Position numbers and translations under genes: made by a program. 64,000 bases of DNA from Sphingomonadaceae bacterium (GTDB taxonomy: Bacteria; Pseudomonadota; Alphaproteobacteria; Sphingomonadales; Sphingomonadaceae): NCBI GenBank assembly GCA_947477745.1, contig CANJUF010000013.1:1-64000 (forward strand), given 5' to 3'. The notes beneath the pieces were generated by a model. It was not told where the DNA came from, searched no databases, and worked only from the letters and a program-made list of their open reading frames with translations. This document shows positions 50,912-60,299 of this stretch, piece after piece. Position 1 is the first letter of the stretch. Each line of letters starts with the position of its first letter.

Positions 50912-52156
50912 GTGGCAACGAGCTATGACCGGGATGCGCGGGCTGACCTTGAGCGGGTCTATGCGCCCGTTTTCGAACCCTTCGCGGGAACCTTTACCGC
51001 CGATGGCCTGATCGCCGAGGCGCGCGCTGCGACCGGCCTTGACGATCTGGGCGGCGCGGCCAAGGCCGAGCCGGGCTTTCGCACACGGCTCGGCGCTCTG
51101 TGCGCTGCGCTCGAAAGCGAGGCGAACCTGACCGCGCTCGGCCGCACCCGCGCACATTGCCGCCTGCTCGCCATGGTCATCTCACGTCTGCGCACGGTGG
51201 ACTATGTGCGCCAGTCGCCTGACCTGCCGCCGATCGCCGCGCCGCTGGTTGGCACCGGCATGCCGCGCAGCGGCACCAGTTTCCTTCAAGCCTTGCTGGC
51301 GCAAGACCCGGACAACCTCGTCCCGCGCACCGGCCACGGCATGGTCCCGATCCCGCCGCCGGGCGTGCTGGGCGACGAGCAGGCCCGGCTCGATCTCGTT
51401 TGGCAGATGCTGCAGTTCCAGGGCTTCGATTCGGATGAAGTCAACGCCGTCCACCCCTTCGCTCCCGATGCCGAGGACGAGGACGTGCTGTTCCAGGAAG
51501 CGGCTTGCTGTGCGCTGTTTTCAGGCTTCTACAACGTGCCGAGCTACGTCGGGGTGCAGCAGCAGGGCTACGACGAGCAGATCGCATGGCAAAAGCAGCT
51601 GATGCGCGTGATCCAGGCGCACCAGCCGGCCAGCCGCTGGGTGCTCAAGGCCCCGGAATATGTCTCGCGGCTCTCTTCGGTGCTGGAGCATTATCCGGAT
51701 GCGATGGTGTTCGTGAACCACCGCGATCCGGCACGGACCATCGCCTCGATCGCCAGCCTCTATATCACCTTTCAATCCGTAAATTCGGATGTGAAGATTC
51801 CGGGCGAATACCTTGGTCCGGGGCTGCTGCAGGGCCAGGCCGCCTCGGTCCGGGCCTGCGAGGAATGGCGCCTGGCGCACCCCGAGGTGAAGATCGTCGA
51901 TATTCACTACAAGCGGCTGGTGGCCGATCCGGTCGGCACCGCCGAAGCGCTTTATGACGCGTTCGGGCTAAGGTTTACCGATGCCGCGCGCGAGGCGATG
52001 ACCCGGTGGCTCGCCGCCAGAAACCGCCACGGCCAGGCGCAGAGCGGGATCAGGCACACCTATTCGCTCGGCGATTTCGGCCTTAGCGAAGACATGGTGG
52101 AAGAAGCGTTCGGCGACTATCTCGATCGCTATGGCATCGAGCGCGAACGCGGCTAA
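50912..52156 (+). CDS. Sulfotransferase-family protein
   Basis: A 414-residue protein, GTG 50912. The PAPS-binding loop PLVGTGMPRSGTSFLQ (about residues 111-126) and the 3'-phosphate-binding segment VFVNHRDPARTIASIAS are clear. The N-terminal 100 residues are helical and not part of the core fold. Related proteins in mycobacteria and sphingomonads are annotated as sulfotransferases next to steroid or lipid genes; few have been tested. It may sulfonate a hydroxylated metabolite or simply bind PAPS or a similar nucleotide. Confidence 0.8.
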   Translation: MATSYDRDARADLERVYAPVFEPFAGTFTADGLIAEARAATGLDDLGGAAKAEPGFRTRLGALCAALESEANLTALGRTRAHCRLLAMVISRLRTVDYVRQSPDLPPIAAPLVGTGMPRSGTSFLQALLAQDPDNLVPRTGHGMVPIPPPGVLGDEQARLDLVWQMLQFQGFDSDEVNAVHPFAPDAEDEDVLFQEAACCALFSGFYNVPSYVGVQQQGYDEQIAWQKQLMRVIQAHQPASRWVLKAPEYVSRLSSVLEHYPDAMVFVNHRDPARTIASIASLYITFQSVNSDVKIPGEYLGPGLLQGQAASVRACEEWRLAHPEVKIVDIHYKRLVADPVGTAEALYDAFGLRFTDAAREAMTRWLAARNRHGQAQSGIRHTYSLGDFGLSEDMVEEAFGDYLDRYGIERERG

Positions 52157-52163
52157 TCCGCGA

Positions 52164-52928
52164 TCAGCGCATCTCGTTATCTTCGAACGCGCGGTCCTGA
52201 TAGCCTTCGCGCATCCATTCGCACATCAATTCGGTGCAGCGGCGGCTCAGCAGTTCGGCAATGTCGCCGTCGCCATTGGCTATCGCCCGGGCAAAGCGCG
52301 CGCGCAGCACACGGTACAGCGCCATGTGGTCGAGCCGGCGCAGCATACGCTCGTCGTTGCGCGGCGCGTTGGCGGAAAAGTCGCTGGTGATCGCGACCAT
52401 CAGTTCGAGCACCTTGTTGCCCGCCATGGTTGCAAGGAAATCGATGAATTTGCGCTCGCTGCGCATGAATTCGGCGTAGCCCTGGATGTTGAGTTCATCG
52501 ACCGTCTGGTCATCGCGCTCGGCAAATTCGCGCAATTGGGCGATCATCGCCGGATCGCGATTGCGCGAAGACAGCCGCGCCAGTTCGGCATAGAACATCG
52601 GCGTGGTTTCGGTCAGCTCGACATAGGTTGCGTTGCGCGTACGCAGGTAGACCGCCGCCATGCGGCTGACGGTGAGGCTGCCGGGACGGCGCGCGAAATA
52701 GCCGCCGCCGACCCCGCGCCGCACCGCGACCAGATGTTCCTGCGCGACCCGCGCGGTCGCCTGCCGCAAGGTTGGTTTGCTGACCCCGAGCCGGGCGACA
52801 AGCTCGTCTTCCGAACCCAGGAAAGCGCCATCGTCGCTGGCGAGAGCGATTTCACGCAGCTGCTTTGCGGCAAGGTCGACCGCGGACTCGCCCCGGTCCT
52901 CGGCGAGATTCTTGCGGCGTGTTGCCAA
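52164..52928 (-). CDS. GntR-family transcriptional regulator (FadR subfamily, FCD domain)
   Basis: A 254-residue regulator. The N-terminal winged helix (about 15-85) is clear: DELVARLGVSKPTLRQATAR is the recognition region and GGGYFARRP the wing. The FCD domain follows, but the His ligands common in metal-binding FCD domains appear replaced (FI in place of FH, and no His in the last helix). It shares this with the truncated regulator at 1-384. Autoregulation is possible: an inverted repeat GTTGC-6-GCAAC (52984-52999) lies 56 bases upstream. A link to the GTCTAAC operators elsewhere is unproven. Confidence 0.8.
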   Translation of the reverse strand: MATRRKNLAEDRGESAVDLAAKQLREIALASDDGAFLGSEDELVARLGVSKPTLRQATARVAQEHLVAVRRGVGGGYFARRPGSLTVSRMAAVYLRTRNATYVELTETTPMFYAELARLSSRNRDPAMIAQLREFAERDDQTVDELNIQGYAEFMRSERKFIDFLATMAGNKVLELMVAITSDFSANAPRNDERMLRRLDHMALYRVLRARFARAIANGDGDIAELLSRRCTELMCEWMREGYQDRAFEDNEMR

Positions 52929-52983
52929 CCCCGTGTCTCCGTCTGCTCACAGAAGCGCTCTGCCTTGAGGCGCCCCCTTACCC

Positions 52984-52999
52984 GTTGCGGATATGCAAC
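52984..52999. promoter_or_regulatory. Inverted repeat GTTGC-N6-GCAAC upstream of the GntR gene
   Basis: GTTGC (52984-52988) and GCAAC (52995-52999) flank 'ggatat'. It lies 56 bases before the GntR start, the only obvious dyad in that gap. GntR dimers commonly autoregulate through a nearby dyad. No copy was found elsewhere in the window, so it may be specific to this gene or to chance. Confidence 0.3.
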
Positions 53000-53031
53000 A
53001 CGAATTGAGCTAGGACAATGGTTTTGAGGGA

Positions 53032-53973
53032 CTATGCCTGAGCGCGGCCGCCAAGCGCCTCGACATGAGCGACCGCGCATTCGGCCAAGGCGGCAAGATC
53101 GTAGCCGCCTTCAAGCGTGGAGACGATCCGCCCGCCGCAATGCTTCTGTGCAAGCGCGACAAGTTCGCGCGTGAGCCAGGCGTAGTCTTCGGCGTGGAGG
53201 CGCATCTGCGCCAGCGGATCGCTGGCATGGGCGTCGAACCCGGCCGAGACCAGCAGCAGAACGGGCACGAAAGCATCGATGGCAGGGAGCAGGTCGCGCG
53301 ACCAGGCTTGGCGGAATTCGCGGCTGCCACTGCCGGGCGCAAGCGGCGCGTTGGCGATATTGCCCGCAGCGCCGCGCTCGTGCCGCGCGCCGGAGCCGGG
53401 ATAAAGCGGGCTCTGGTGCGTGCTGGCGAAGAACAGCGCCGGATCGTCCCAGAACGCGGCCTGCGTGCCGTTGCCGTGATGCACGTCGAAATCGGCGACC
53501 GCGATGCGGACTAGGCCATGGCGGCTGCGCGCGTGCATGGCACCGACTGCAACGGAGTTGAACAGGCAGAAGCCCATCGCCCGGTCCGGCTCGGCGTGAT
53601 GGCCCGGCGGGCGCACTGCGGCAAAGGCGGCGTGTGCCTTGTCCTCGGCTACCAGATCGACCGCCCGGATCACCGCACCCGCCGCGCGCAGTGCCGCTTC
53701 CACGCTGCCGGTACTGAGCACGGTGTCGGCATCGAGCGCGGCATGTTCGCCTTCGCCCACATGCAATGCCAGTAGCGCATCGACATGCGCACGGGTGTGG
53801 ACAGCGGCGAGCTGGTCTGCGCTGGCGCGCGGCGCCTCTTCGCGGATCAGGCCGGGAATTTCCGCAAGGTCCAGCGCATCCAGCACCGCGCGCAGCCGTT
53901 CGATCCGCTCGGGATGGCCCGGCCCGGTATCGTGCGTCAGGCAGGCGGGATGAGTTATCACGGCGATGGTCAT
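53032..53973 (-). CDS. Histone-deacetylase-like hydrolase (acetylpolyamine/acetoin-utilisation family)
   Basis: A 313-residue class II HDAC-like protein. ATG 53973 gives MTIAVITHPACLTHDTGPGHPERIERL, the usual start. Active-site segments are RPPGHHAE (twin His), DFDVHHGNG (zinc Asp and His), SAGFDAH (zinc Asp) and TLEGGYD. The metal site is intact. Bacterial relatives deacetylate polyamines or small amides. Its presence beside deacylase-type amidohydrolases is compatible with amide metabolism, but it may be unrelated housekeeping. It is divergent from the exported protein gene at 54084. Confidence 0.83.
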   Translation of the reverse strand: MTIAVITHPACLTHDTGPGHPERIERLRAVLDALDLAEIPGLIREEAPRASADQLAAVHTRAHVDALLALHVGEGEHAALDADTVLSTGSVEAALRAAGAVIRAVDLVAEDKAHAAFAAVRPPGHHAEPDRAMGFCLFNSVAVGAMHARSRHGLVRIAVADFDVHHGNGTQAAFWDDPALFFASTHQSPLYPGSGARHERGAAGNIANAPLAPGSGSREFRQAWSRDLLPAIDAFVPVLLLVSAGFDAHASDPLAQMRLHAEDYAWLTRELVALAQKHCGGRIVSTLEGGYDLAALAECAVAHVEALGGRAQA

Positions 53974-54083
53974 GATACGCAGCATAGCGCCGCCCGGCGC
54001 TGCAATCGAGCGCCTGCGAGTTTGTGCTTGCCCCGGCCCGCCGCAAGGTATCTCATGGTGCAAAGACAAGAAGGAGAGGAGCG

Positions 54084-55451
54084 ATGCGGTGCCTGATGGT
54101 AGCAGCAGCAGGGCTGGCGATGAGCGCTAGCATGGCGGCGGCGGAGGTTCTCCCCCCCTTTCAGCAGGGCCGCGCGGGATCGATCCTCGGCACAAGCGAA
54201 CAGATCGAAACCGACCGCCAGACGCTGCGCGTCTACAGCAGCCGCGAAGTGCAGGCCGCGATCAAGGCGCTCGTCGCGGTCTACGAAAAGGATCCGGTCG
54301 CCCAGTATCCCGACGCGCGAAAGACGCTGCGCCGCGCCGCCGAGGCCATGGCCATGGCGCAGAGCCACGGTGTCGTCGCCGCCGATCCCGACCGCGCCGC
54401 GGCGCTGTGGGGCACCAATGGACCGCACGCGTGGGGCGATCTGGGGCTTCCGGTCGCAGGCGTGATGATCGACAATCCCGACAACATCTACCGCTCGATC
54501 CCGATCGACGGTGCGGCGAGCTATGTCATCGAAGGGCGCGTGATCTACCCTGCCCCGGTCCAGCAGACCATGGTGCTGCACAACGAAAAGAGCGGGTCGG
54601 ACCCCAACCAGAAGATCAAGAGCCAGGAAGCCGAGAACGGCGCGGTCCCGCTCGATTCGATCCCGGTGGCGCGCGACGGCACTTTCACGGTGACGGTGGA
54701 CGCATCGCCGACGGGTGGCCGCACCAACCATCTCCAGTCCGATCCCGCTGTCCACGATGCCTACATTCTCGTGCGCGACACCATTCCCGACTGGTCGCGG
54801 CAAAACCCGGTGCAGCTTTCGGTGAAGCGTGTCGCTGGCCCGCCGGTGAAGCCGCCGCGCAGTGATGCCGAACTCGCCGCCAAGGCAGCCGCCATGACCG
54901 GCAATGTCGCGCGTTATTTCATGACCTGGGCCAAGCAGCGCTTCTACAGCGGTGCGGCCAATACGGTGACTCACCAGTTCGACCGGGCGAGCGGCTGGGG
55001 CGCGATCGCCTGCGGCTGGTACCGGCTCGAGGCGGACGAGGCGCTGGTCGTCACACTCGACCGCCGCAGCGCCGCCTATCTCGGTTTCCAGCTTTCGGAC
55101 GCCTGGGGCCAGGGGCAGACCAGCGAATATCTTGCCAATCTCGGCAGTCTTTCGGGCGATCAGGCCAGCGCCAACGCCGACGGCAGCTACACCTATGTCG
55201 TCGCGGCGAGCGACCCGGGCGTGCACAACTGGCTCGATACGGCGGGCCTGCGCACCGGAACATACTGCATTCGCTGGCAGGCCATGCCCGAGGGGGTGAA
55301 GGCCGCCGGGGCGGTTCGCGGGATGGAAGTGGTGAAACTGGCCGCTCTCGATACGGCGCTGCCGCAAGCGACTGTGCGCGTTACGCCGGCGCAGCGCGCT
55401 GAGCAGATCGAGCAGCGCCGCCGCGACTATGCGCGGCGTTTGCAGTATTGA
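54084..55451 (+). CDS. Exported DUF1214-domain protein (second copy)
   Basis: A 455-residue protein, ATG 54084 after AAGGAGAGGAGCG. It has a signal peptide (MRCLMVAAAGLAMSASMAAA) ending in Ala-x-Ala. Its C-terminal DUF1214 part (WGQGQTSEYL, DPGVHNWLDTAGL, RAEQIEQRR) corresponds to that of the 49608 protein. The N-terminal 120 residues contain a distinct DUF1254-like or unassigned region, including GTNGPHAWGDLGLPV. Two periplasmic proteins of one family 4.5 kb apart suggest a shared, still unknown, periplasmic task. A hairpin pair follows the stop at 55477-55538. Confidence 0.72.
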   Translation: MRCLMVAAAGLAMSASMAAAEVLPPFQQGRAGSILGTSEQIETDRQTLRVYSSREVQAAIKALVAVYEKDPVAQYPDARKTLRRAAEAMAMAQSHGVVAADPDRAAALWGTNGPHAWGDLGLPVAGVMIDNPDNIYRSIPIDGAASYVIEGRVIYPAPVQQTMVLHNEKSGSDPNQKIKSQEAENGAVPLDSIPVARDGTFTVTVDASPTGGRTNHLQSDPAVHDAYILVRDTIPDWSRQNPVQLSVKRVAGPPVKPPRSDAELAAKAAAMTGNVARYFMTWAKQRFYSGAANTVTHQFDRASGWGAIACGWYRLEADEALVVTLDRRSAAYLGFQLSDAWGQGQTSEYLANLGSLSGDQASANADGSYTYVVAASDPGVHNWLDTAGLRTGTYCIRWQAMPEGVKAAGAVRGMEVVKLAALDTALPQATVRVTPAQRAEQIEQRRRDYARRLQY

Positions 55452-55476
55452 TGGCGGAACCAACCGCTTTTCCGTC

Positions 55477-55538
55477 ATTCCGGCGAAGGCCGGAATCCGG
55501 CTCGTAGTGCGTCATCCGGACCCCGGCCTACGCCGGGG
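55477..55538. repeat. Paired intergenic hairpins downstream of the DUF1214 gene
   Basis: ATTCCGGC-gaag-GCCGGAAT (55477-55496) and CCCCGGC-ctac-GCCGGGG (55521-55538), each a perfect stem with a 4-base loop. The second matches the hairpin at 9924-9941. They lie between convergent genes and could end transcription from either side, although no T-run is present. Confidence 0.55.
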
Positions 55539-55565
55539 TGACAAGCTGTTTCAGGCTGAGACTTA

Positions 55566-56855
55566 CTACAATCTCAGGTCGCTGCTCTCGTCGGCGAACA
55601 CATGCTTGAGATCGTAGAACACGTGGGCCGGCCGCGCGTAGGAGCGAAACAGGTCGGACCCGGCGCTGCTGAACTGCCGGTGCGCCACGGCAAGCACCAC
55701 GCCGTCGTATGCGCCAGTTTCGGGAGCCTCGACCAGCTCAAGCCCGTATTCGGCGCGCGCCTCGGCGGCATCGACCCACGGATCGTGGACATCGACGCGG
55801 CAGCCGTAGCTTTCGAGCTCGGCGATCACGTCGACCACGCGGGTGTTGCGCAGGTCCGGGCAATTTTCCTTGAAGGCGAGGCCGAGCACCAGCACCCGCG
55901 CGCCATCGACCTGGATGCGCCGCGCGATCATCGCCTTGATCAGTTGCCCCGCGACATAAGCGCCCATGCCGTCGTTGATCCGCCGCCCGGCAAGGATCAC
56001 GTCGGGATGGTAGCCCATCATCTGCGCTTTGTGCGTGAGGTAATAGGGATCGACCCCGATGCAGTGCCCGCCGACCAGGCCGGGGCGGAAATTGAGGAAG
56101 TTCCACTTTGTCCCCGCCGCCGCCAGCACGGCCTGGGTATCGATGCCCATGCGGTTGAAGATGATCGCCAGCTCGTTGATCAGCGCGATGTTGAGATCGC
56201 GCTGGGTGTTCTCGATGACCTTGGCCGCCTCTGCGACCTTGATACTCTCGGCGCGGAAGGTGCCTGCGGTCACGATGCTGCGATAAAGCGCATCGATCCG
56301 GTCGGCGGCATCGGGGGTCGAGCCGGACGTGACCTTGACGATATCGGGAAGCCGGTGCTCGCGGTCGCCCGGATTGATCCGCTCGGGCGAATAGCCAGCG
56401 GTGAAATCGCGGTTGAAGGGGAGGCCAGACATGGCTTCGAGCACCGGCACGCAGTCTTCCTCGGTGCAGCCGGGATAAACGGTCGATTCGTAAATCACCG
56501 TGTCGCCGGGCTTGAGCACCGAGCCCACTGTGCGCGATGCGGCCAGCAGTGGGCCAAGATCGGGGCACTTGTGGCGGTCGAGCGGGGTCGGCACGGTGAC
56601 GATGAACACGTTGCAGGCTGGCAGATCTGCAATTACGCCCGAGAACGCGAGATGATCAGCCTGCGCCAGTTCCTCCGCCGTCGTCTCCAGGGGATCGTCG
56701 CGGCCCTGGCGCAGCGCCGCGATCCGCGACGCCTTGGTGTCGAAACCGGTGACGGGGAATACCTTGGCGAATTCCACCGCCAGCGGCAGGCCGACATAGC
56801 CCAGCCCGATCACGGCAATGCGGACCTCGCCCAGCCAGTTGGAAACCGCGTCCAT
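55566..56855 (-). CDS. Nucleotide-sugar dehydrogenase (TviB/WbpA-O type)
   Basis: A 429-residue UDP-sugar dehydrogenase, ATG 56855. Cofactor loop [10 protein letters not shown] (17-26), catalytic Lys212 (EAAKVIEN) and nucleophile Cys265 ([11 protein letters not shown]) are all present. The family oxidises the C6 of UDP-GlcNAc or UDP-GalNAc to the uronic acid for capsule, O-antigen or Vi-like polysaccharide. It lies 7 bases downstream of a UDP-uronate epimerase gene, the usual TviB-TviC pairing. Both are surface-polysaccharide rather than catabolic genes, and no glycosyltransferase is nearby. Confidence 0.86.
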   Translation of the reverse strand: MDAVSNWLGEVRIAVIGLGYVGLPLAVEFAKVFPVTGFDTKASRIAALRQGRDDPLETTAEELAQADHLAFSGVIADLPACNVFIVTVPTPLDRHKCPDLGPLLAASRTVGSVLKPGDTVIYESTVYPGCTEEDCVPVLEAMSGLPFNRDFTAGYSPERINPGDREHRLPDIVKVTSGSTPDAADRIDALYRSIVTAGTFRAESIKVAEAAKVIENTQRDLNIALINELAIIFNRMGIDTQAVLAAAGTKWNFLNFRPGLVGGHCIGVDPYYLTHKAQMMGYHPDVILAGRRINDGMGAYVAGQLIKAMIARRIQVDGARVLVLGLAFKENCPDLRNTRVVDVIAELESYGCRVDVHDPWVDAAEARAEYGLELVEAPETGAYDGVVLAVAHRQFSSAGSDLFRSYARPAHVFYDLKHVFADESSDLRL

Positions 56856-56862
56856 CGCCCGC

Positions 56863-57888
56863 CTACTTGCCGTAGTAATCGCGGAACCAAGCGACGAATT
56901 GCGCGACGCCGTCGCGGTAATCGGTCTGCGGCTTGTAGCCGGTCAGCCGCTGGAGCAGCGAGGCGTCGGCCCAAGTGGCGGGGACGTCGCCCATCTGCAT
57001 CGGCATCATATTGCGCACTGCCGTCTTGCCGAGGCTCGCCTCGATGGCCTCGACGAAATCGAGCAGGCGCACCTTTTCCGAATTTCCGATGTTGACCACG
57101 CGAAACGGCCCGGCGGGCGAAAGGCTGTCGCCCGGCTCGATGGCCTCGGCGCTCTCGGGTTTCACTGGCGCCGCGTCGATCAGCAGGCGGATGCCGCGCA
57201 CCAGATCGGTAACATATGTGAAATCGCGGTACATCTCGCCGTGGTTATAGATGTCGATCGGGCGGTCATCGAGGATCGCCTCGACGAACTTGTAAAGCGC
57301 CATGTCCGGCCTTCCCCACGGACCATAGACCGTGAAGAACCGGAACATGGTGACCGGAAGGTTCCACAAATGGGCGTAGGAATGGCCCATCGATTCGTTG
57401 GCCTTCTTGGTCGCCGCATAGATGGTGAGCTGGGTGTCGGCCTTCTCGGTTTCGGTGAAAGGCATGTCCTCGTTCGCGCCGTAAACCGAGGAGGTCGAAG
57501 CCATCAGCAGGTGCGCGACTTCGAGCCTGCGCGCCGCTTCCATGACATTGAAGGTGCCCACGACATTGCTGTCGATATAGGCACGCGGGTTTTCGAGGCT
57601 GTAGCGTACGCCTGCCTGCGCCGCGAGGTGGACGATGGCTTGCGGCTGGAAAGCCTCGACAACCGCCCAGAGTTTCTGATCGTCCTCCAGCATGCCCTCA
57701 TGCGCGGAAAAACGCGCGTTCTGCAGCAGCATCTGGTGGCGGCGTCGCTTCAGCGAGACGTCGTAATAGTCGGTCATGCCGTCATAGCCGCAGACCTCGA
57801 AGCCTTCATCGAGCAGCAGGCGCGCAAGATGAAAGCCGATGAAGCCGGCGGTGCCAGTCACCAGAATGCGCCGTGTCTCGCTCACCAT
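56863..57888 (-). CDS. UDP-uronate 4-epimerase-like protein (TviC/UDP-glucuronate epimerase type)
   Basis: A 341-residue extended SDR, ATG 57888. Cofactor loop GTAGFIG (12-18), Tyr157-x-x-x-Lys161 (YAATKKAN) and [15 protein letters not shown] are typical of UDP-glucuronate 4-epimerases. It precedes the nucleotide-sugar dehydrogenase gene in the same direction, consistent with dehydrogenation plus C4 epimerisation to a UDP-hexuronic acid precursor. It is divergent from an ACAD gene; the 172-base gap holds a 14-bp palindrome. Confidence 0.86.
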   Translation of the reverse strand: MVSETRRILVTGTAGFIGFHLARLLLDEGFEVCGYDGMTDYYDVSLKRRRHQMLLQNARFSAHEGMLEDDQKLWAVVEAFQPQAIVHLAAQAGVRYSLENPRAYIDSNVVGTFNVMEAARRLEVAHLLMASTSSVYGANEDMPFTETEKADTQLTIYAATKKANESMGHSYAHLWNLPVTMFRFFTVYGPWGRPDMALYKFVEAILDDRPIDIYNHGEMYRDFTYVTDLVRGIRLLIDAAPVKPESAEAIEPGDSLSPAGPFRVVNIGNSEKVRLLDFVEAIEASLGKTAVRNMMPMQMGDVPATWADASLLQRLTGYKPQTDYRDGVAQFVAWFRDYYGK

Positions 57889-57904
57889 GTCACCCGCTTC
57901 GTGG

Positions 57905-57918
57905 CCATGCCGGCATGG
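57905..57918. promoter_or_regulatory. Perfect 14-bp palindrome CCATGCCGGCATGG
   Basis: A perfect palindrome in the gap between the epimerase and ACAD genes, 17 bases upstream of the epimerase start on its strand. A half-match to the operator-like site (GCCAATTGT, 57924-57932) follows it, but the rest of that site is missing. It could be a regulator site or chance in GC-rich DNA. Confidence 0.3.
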
Positions 57919-58060
57919 TAAACGCCAATTGTTGCGAAATCATTCTTATCCGCGTCGAGACCGGTTGGATGTGTACGACGTGGCAGCGATCGTTGTCTCT
58001 GCACGCTCCCCAATTCATCCCGGAATTGCCAAACGCAGGCCTCTGGAGCAGTGGATAGGC

Positions 58061-59113
58061 ATGGACGATCTCGAAATCCTCAAGGCAAGCATCCAGCAGG
58101 TTCTGGCGCAGGATTGCGACGCCCGCAGCCTGCACCGGTACGTCGATGAGCAAGGTAGCGATCTGGCCGGAAATCTGCGCTTGCAGGCTGGCGAACTGGG
58201 CTGGCTGGGCATCGGCCCCACAGACGATGCAGGCGGTCTCGGCTTGGGCTTGCCGGGCGCTGCGATGCTGGCGCGCGAACTGGGCAAGCGGCTCGCTCCC
58301 GGTCCATTTGTTCCGGTGCTCGTTTGCCTGCAGGTGATCGAGCGCTTTGCTCCCCGGGAAATCAGCGAGCGGCTGCTTGGGGGCCTGATGTCGGGCGAAC
58401 GGAGCGCCGCGATCCCGGCAAGTTTCGATGCGGGCGAAAGCGGCGGCTTGCTGCTTGGCGACATTGAGCAAGGCGGCTCGGTCGTGCTTCTTCCCGGCGA
58501 GAAGGACCTGGTCCTGGCCACGGCTCGCGGCGCGGGCGAGCCTGTCCAACAGCGCGAGGCCTGGGACCGGACCCGCGCCTTGTGGGACACGCCCGCCGAC
58601 CCGGAAGTGCTGTGTGTTTTGCCGGACGGCGCAGCGCATTACATTGAGATGTGCGCCAGCCTGCTGATCGCCGCCGACACGCTTGGCGCGATGGAGGGTC
58701 TGTTCGACCTCACCGTGGATTTCCTCAAGCAGCGCGAACAGTTCGGCAGAGCGATCGGCTCGTTCCAGGCGCTCAAGCACCGGATGGCCGATCTGGCGGT
58801 GCAGATCGAGCTCGCCGACTGCCTGCTCGAACAGGCGCTCGAAGCCGCGCACACTGATAATGAAGGCGGCCTGTTCTGGAGCGGGATGTGCAAGGCCGAA
58901 GTGAGCGATGCAGCGGCGTTCCTCGCGGGCGAATGCCTGCAACTCCACGGCGCGATCGGCTTCACCTGGGAGCACAATTGCCACCTTTATCTGAAGCGCA
59001 TTCGGCTCAACCAGGCACTGGTGCGCTCCAATGACGCGCTGAGGCAGGCTGGTTTCGGCGCGCTCGAAGCCGCGTCGTCCGATGGCCGGTCGCTGATGGA
59101 AATCGGCCAGTGA
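58061..59113 (+). CDS. Acyl-CoA dehydrogenase, small (alpha-like) subunit
   Basis: A 350-residue ACAD. ATG 58061 is chosen as the upstream frame has no homology. It resembles unit 1 of the fused protein at 26726 in being short and weakly conserved, with TVDFLKQREQFGRAIGSFQ and QLHGAIGFTWEHNCHLYLKR. It lacks a clear catalytic Glu position. It overlaps the next ACAD gene by 4 bases (GTGA), so the two are coupled and very likely form a heteromer of the ChsE/FadE28-29 type. Expected activity: dehydrogenation of an acyl-CoA side chain. Confidence 0.83.
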   Translation: MDDLEILKASIQQVLAQDCDARSLHRYVDEQGSDLAGNLRLQAGELGWLGIGPTDDAGGLGLGLPGAAMLARELGKRLAPGPFVPVLVCLQVIERFAPREISERLLGGLMSGERSAAIPASFDAGESGGLLLGDIEQGGSVVLLPGEKDLVLATARGAGEPVQQREAWDRTRALWDTPADPEVLCVLPDGAAHYIEMCASLLIAADTLGAMEGLFDLTVDFLKQREQFGRAIGSFQALKHRMADLAVQIELADCLLEQALEAAHTDNEGGLFWSGMCKAEVSDAAAFLAGECLQLHGAIGFTWEHNCHLYLKRIRLNQALVRSNDALRQAGFGALEAASSDGRSLMEIGQ

Positions 59114-60288
59114 TCATCGATCTCGCGCACGATCCAGCGGCATTTCGCGCCGCCTTGCGCCAATGGCTTGGCAAGGTGCTCGCCCCCGGCTGGCGCGAGG
59201 ACATGGAAAGCAAGGGTGGGGGCGAGGACGACTATATCGCCTTCCAACGATGGTGGTTTGGCGAGTGCCGCAAACAAGGCCTGATCCTGCCGGACCTTCC
59301 GGCGGAACTCGGCGGCGCGGGGCTCAGCCTCGCGCTGCAGATGATGGTGGTGGAGGAATTCGCCCGCGCCGGGGTGCCACCGCTCAAGGGCGGGATGTAT
59401 ACCGTTGCGCACACCCATGTTCCGGCAACCATGCTCCATGCCGCCAGCGAAGAGCAGCGCGCGGCCTACCTTCCCGGCCTGATCGAAGGCGACGTGTGGT
59501 GCCAGGGCTTTTCCGAGCCGGGCGCCGGTTCGGACCTTGCCGCGCTGCGCACCCGCGCGGTGCGGGAGGGCGATCACTTCGTCATCAACGGCCAGAAGCT
59601 GTGGTCCTCCTTCGCGGCCCAGGCGAAGTACTGCCTGCTGCTGGCGCGGACCGATCCCGATGCTCCCAAGCACAAGGGGATCAGCTACATGATCATGGAC
59701 ATGGCGAGCGAGGGCGTCGAAGTGCGCCCGATCAAGCAGGCGACCGGGCATTACGAGTTCTGCGAGCTGTTCCTCACCGATGTGCGGGTGCCGGCGGCGA
59801 ACCTGATCGGGGCGGAGAACGCCGGATGGGCAACCGCGCAGGCCACGCTGGCGGCGGAGCGCGGGGTGCTGGCCTTCGAACGGGTCGAACGCGCACGGCG
59901 CGAGCTGGAACTCTATCTGGCGCGGGCACGCGAAGCCGGCGCGCCGTGGCTGCGCCGCGAGGCCGACCGGGCCGAATATGCCGCGCTCGTCGCCCGCTTG
60001 CAGGCGATCCGCCGGATGGTGCGTCGCCTCCTTGCTGACGAGGGCGAGGGCGCGAGCCGCCTGCCCGCCTTTATCAAGCTGCTTTCGACGCAGTTCGGGC
60101 AGGTCTATTCCGATTTCCGCATCCGGGTTGCGGGACTATCCGGCCAGATCGACCGGCCCAGCCTGCCGCTTTCCGGCAGCGAGCCGCTGCACGACTATCT
60201 CAACAGTTTCGGTGACACGATTTCCGCCGGATCGAACGAGATCATGCGCAACCTGATCGCCGAACGCATGCTCGGCCTTCCGCGCTGA
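59110..60288 (+). CDS. Acyl-CoA dehydrogenase, large (beta-like) subunit
   Basis: A 392-residue complete ACAD, GTG 59110 in the stop of the small subunit. It has the FAD/substrate loop FSEPGAGSDLAAL, INGQKLWSSFA, the DAPKHKGISYM stretch also present in the fused ACAD, and the C-terminal SAGSNEIMRNLIAERMLGLPR. Together with the 58061 product it probably forms an alpha2beta2 enzyme. The pair is the split counterpart of the fused protein at 26726-28921 and probably has a different acyl specificity. No electron-transfer flavoprotein gene is present. Confidence 0.86.
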   Translation: MIIDLAHDPAAFRAALRQWLGKVLAPGWREDMESKGGGEDDYIAFQRWWFGECRKQGLILPDLPAELGGAGLSLALQMMVVEEFARAGVPPLKGGMYTVAHTHVPATMLHAASEEQRAAYLPGLIEGDVWCQGFSEPGAGSDLAALRTRAVREGDHFVINGQKLWSSFAAQAKYCLLLARTDPDAPKHKGISYMIMDMASEGVEVRPIKQATGHYEFCELFLTDVRVPAANLIGAENAGWATAQATLAAERGVLAFERVERARRELELYLARAREAGAPWLRREADRAEYAALVARLQAIRRMVRRLLADEGEGASRLPAFIKLLSTQFGQVYSDFRIRVAGLSGQIDRPSLPLSGSEPLHDYLNSFGDTISAGSNEIMRNLIAERMLGLPR

Positions 60289-60299
60289 CGTTCGACGGA

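Noticed and set aside
57924..57932. Possible fifth copy of the GCCAATTGT operator before the split ACAD pair
   Set aside because: Only nine bases match and the CTAAC half is missing, so it cannot be called the same site without further evidence.
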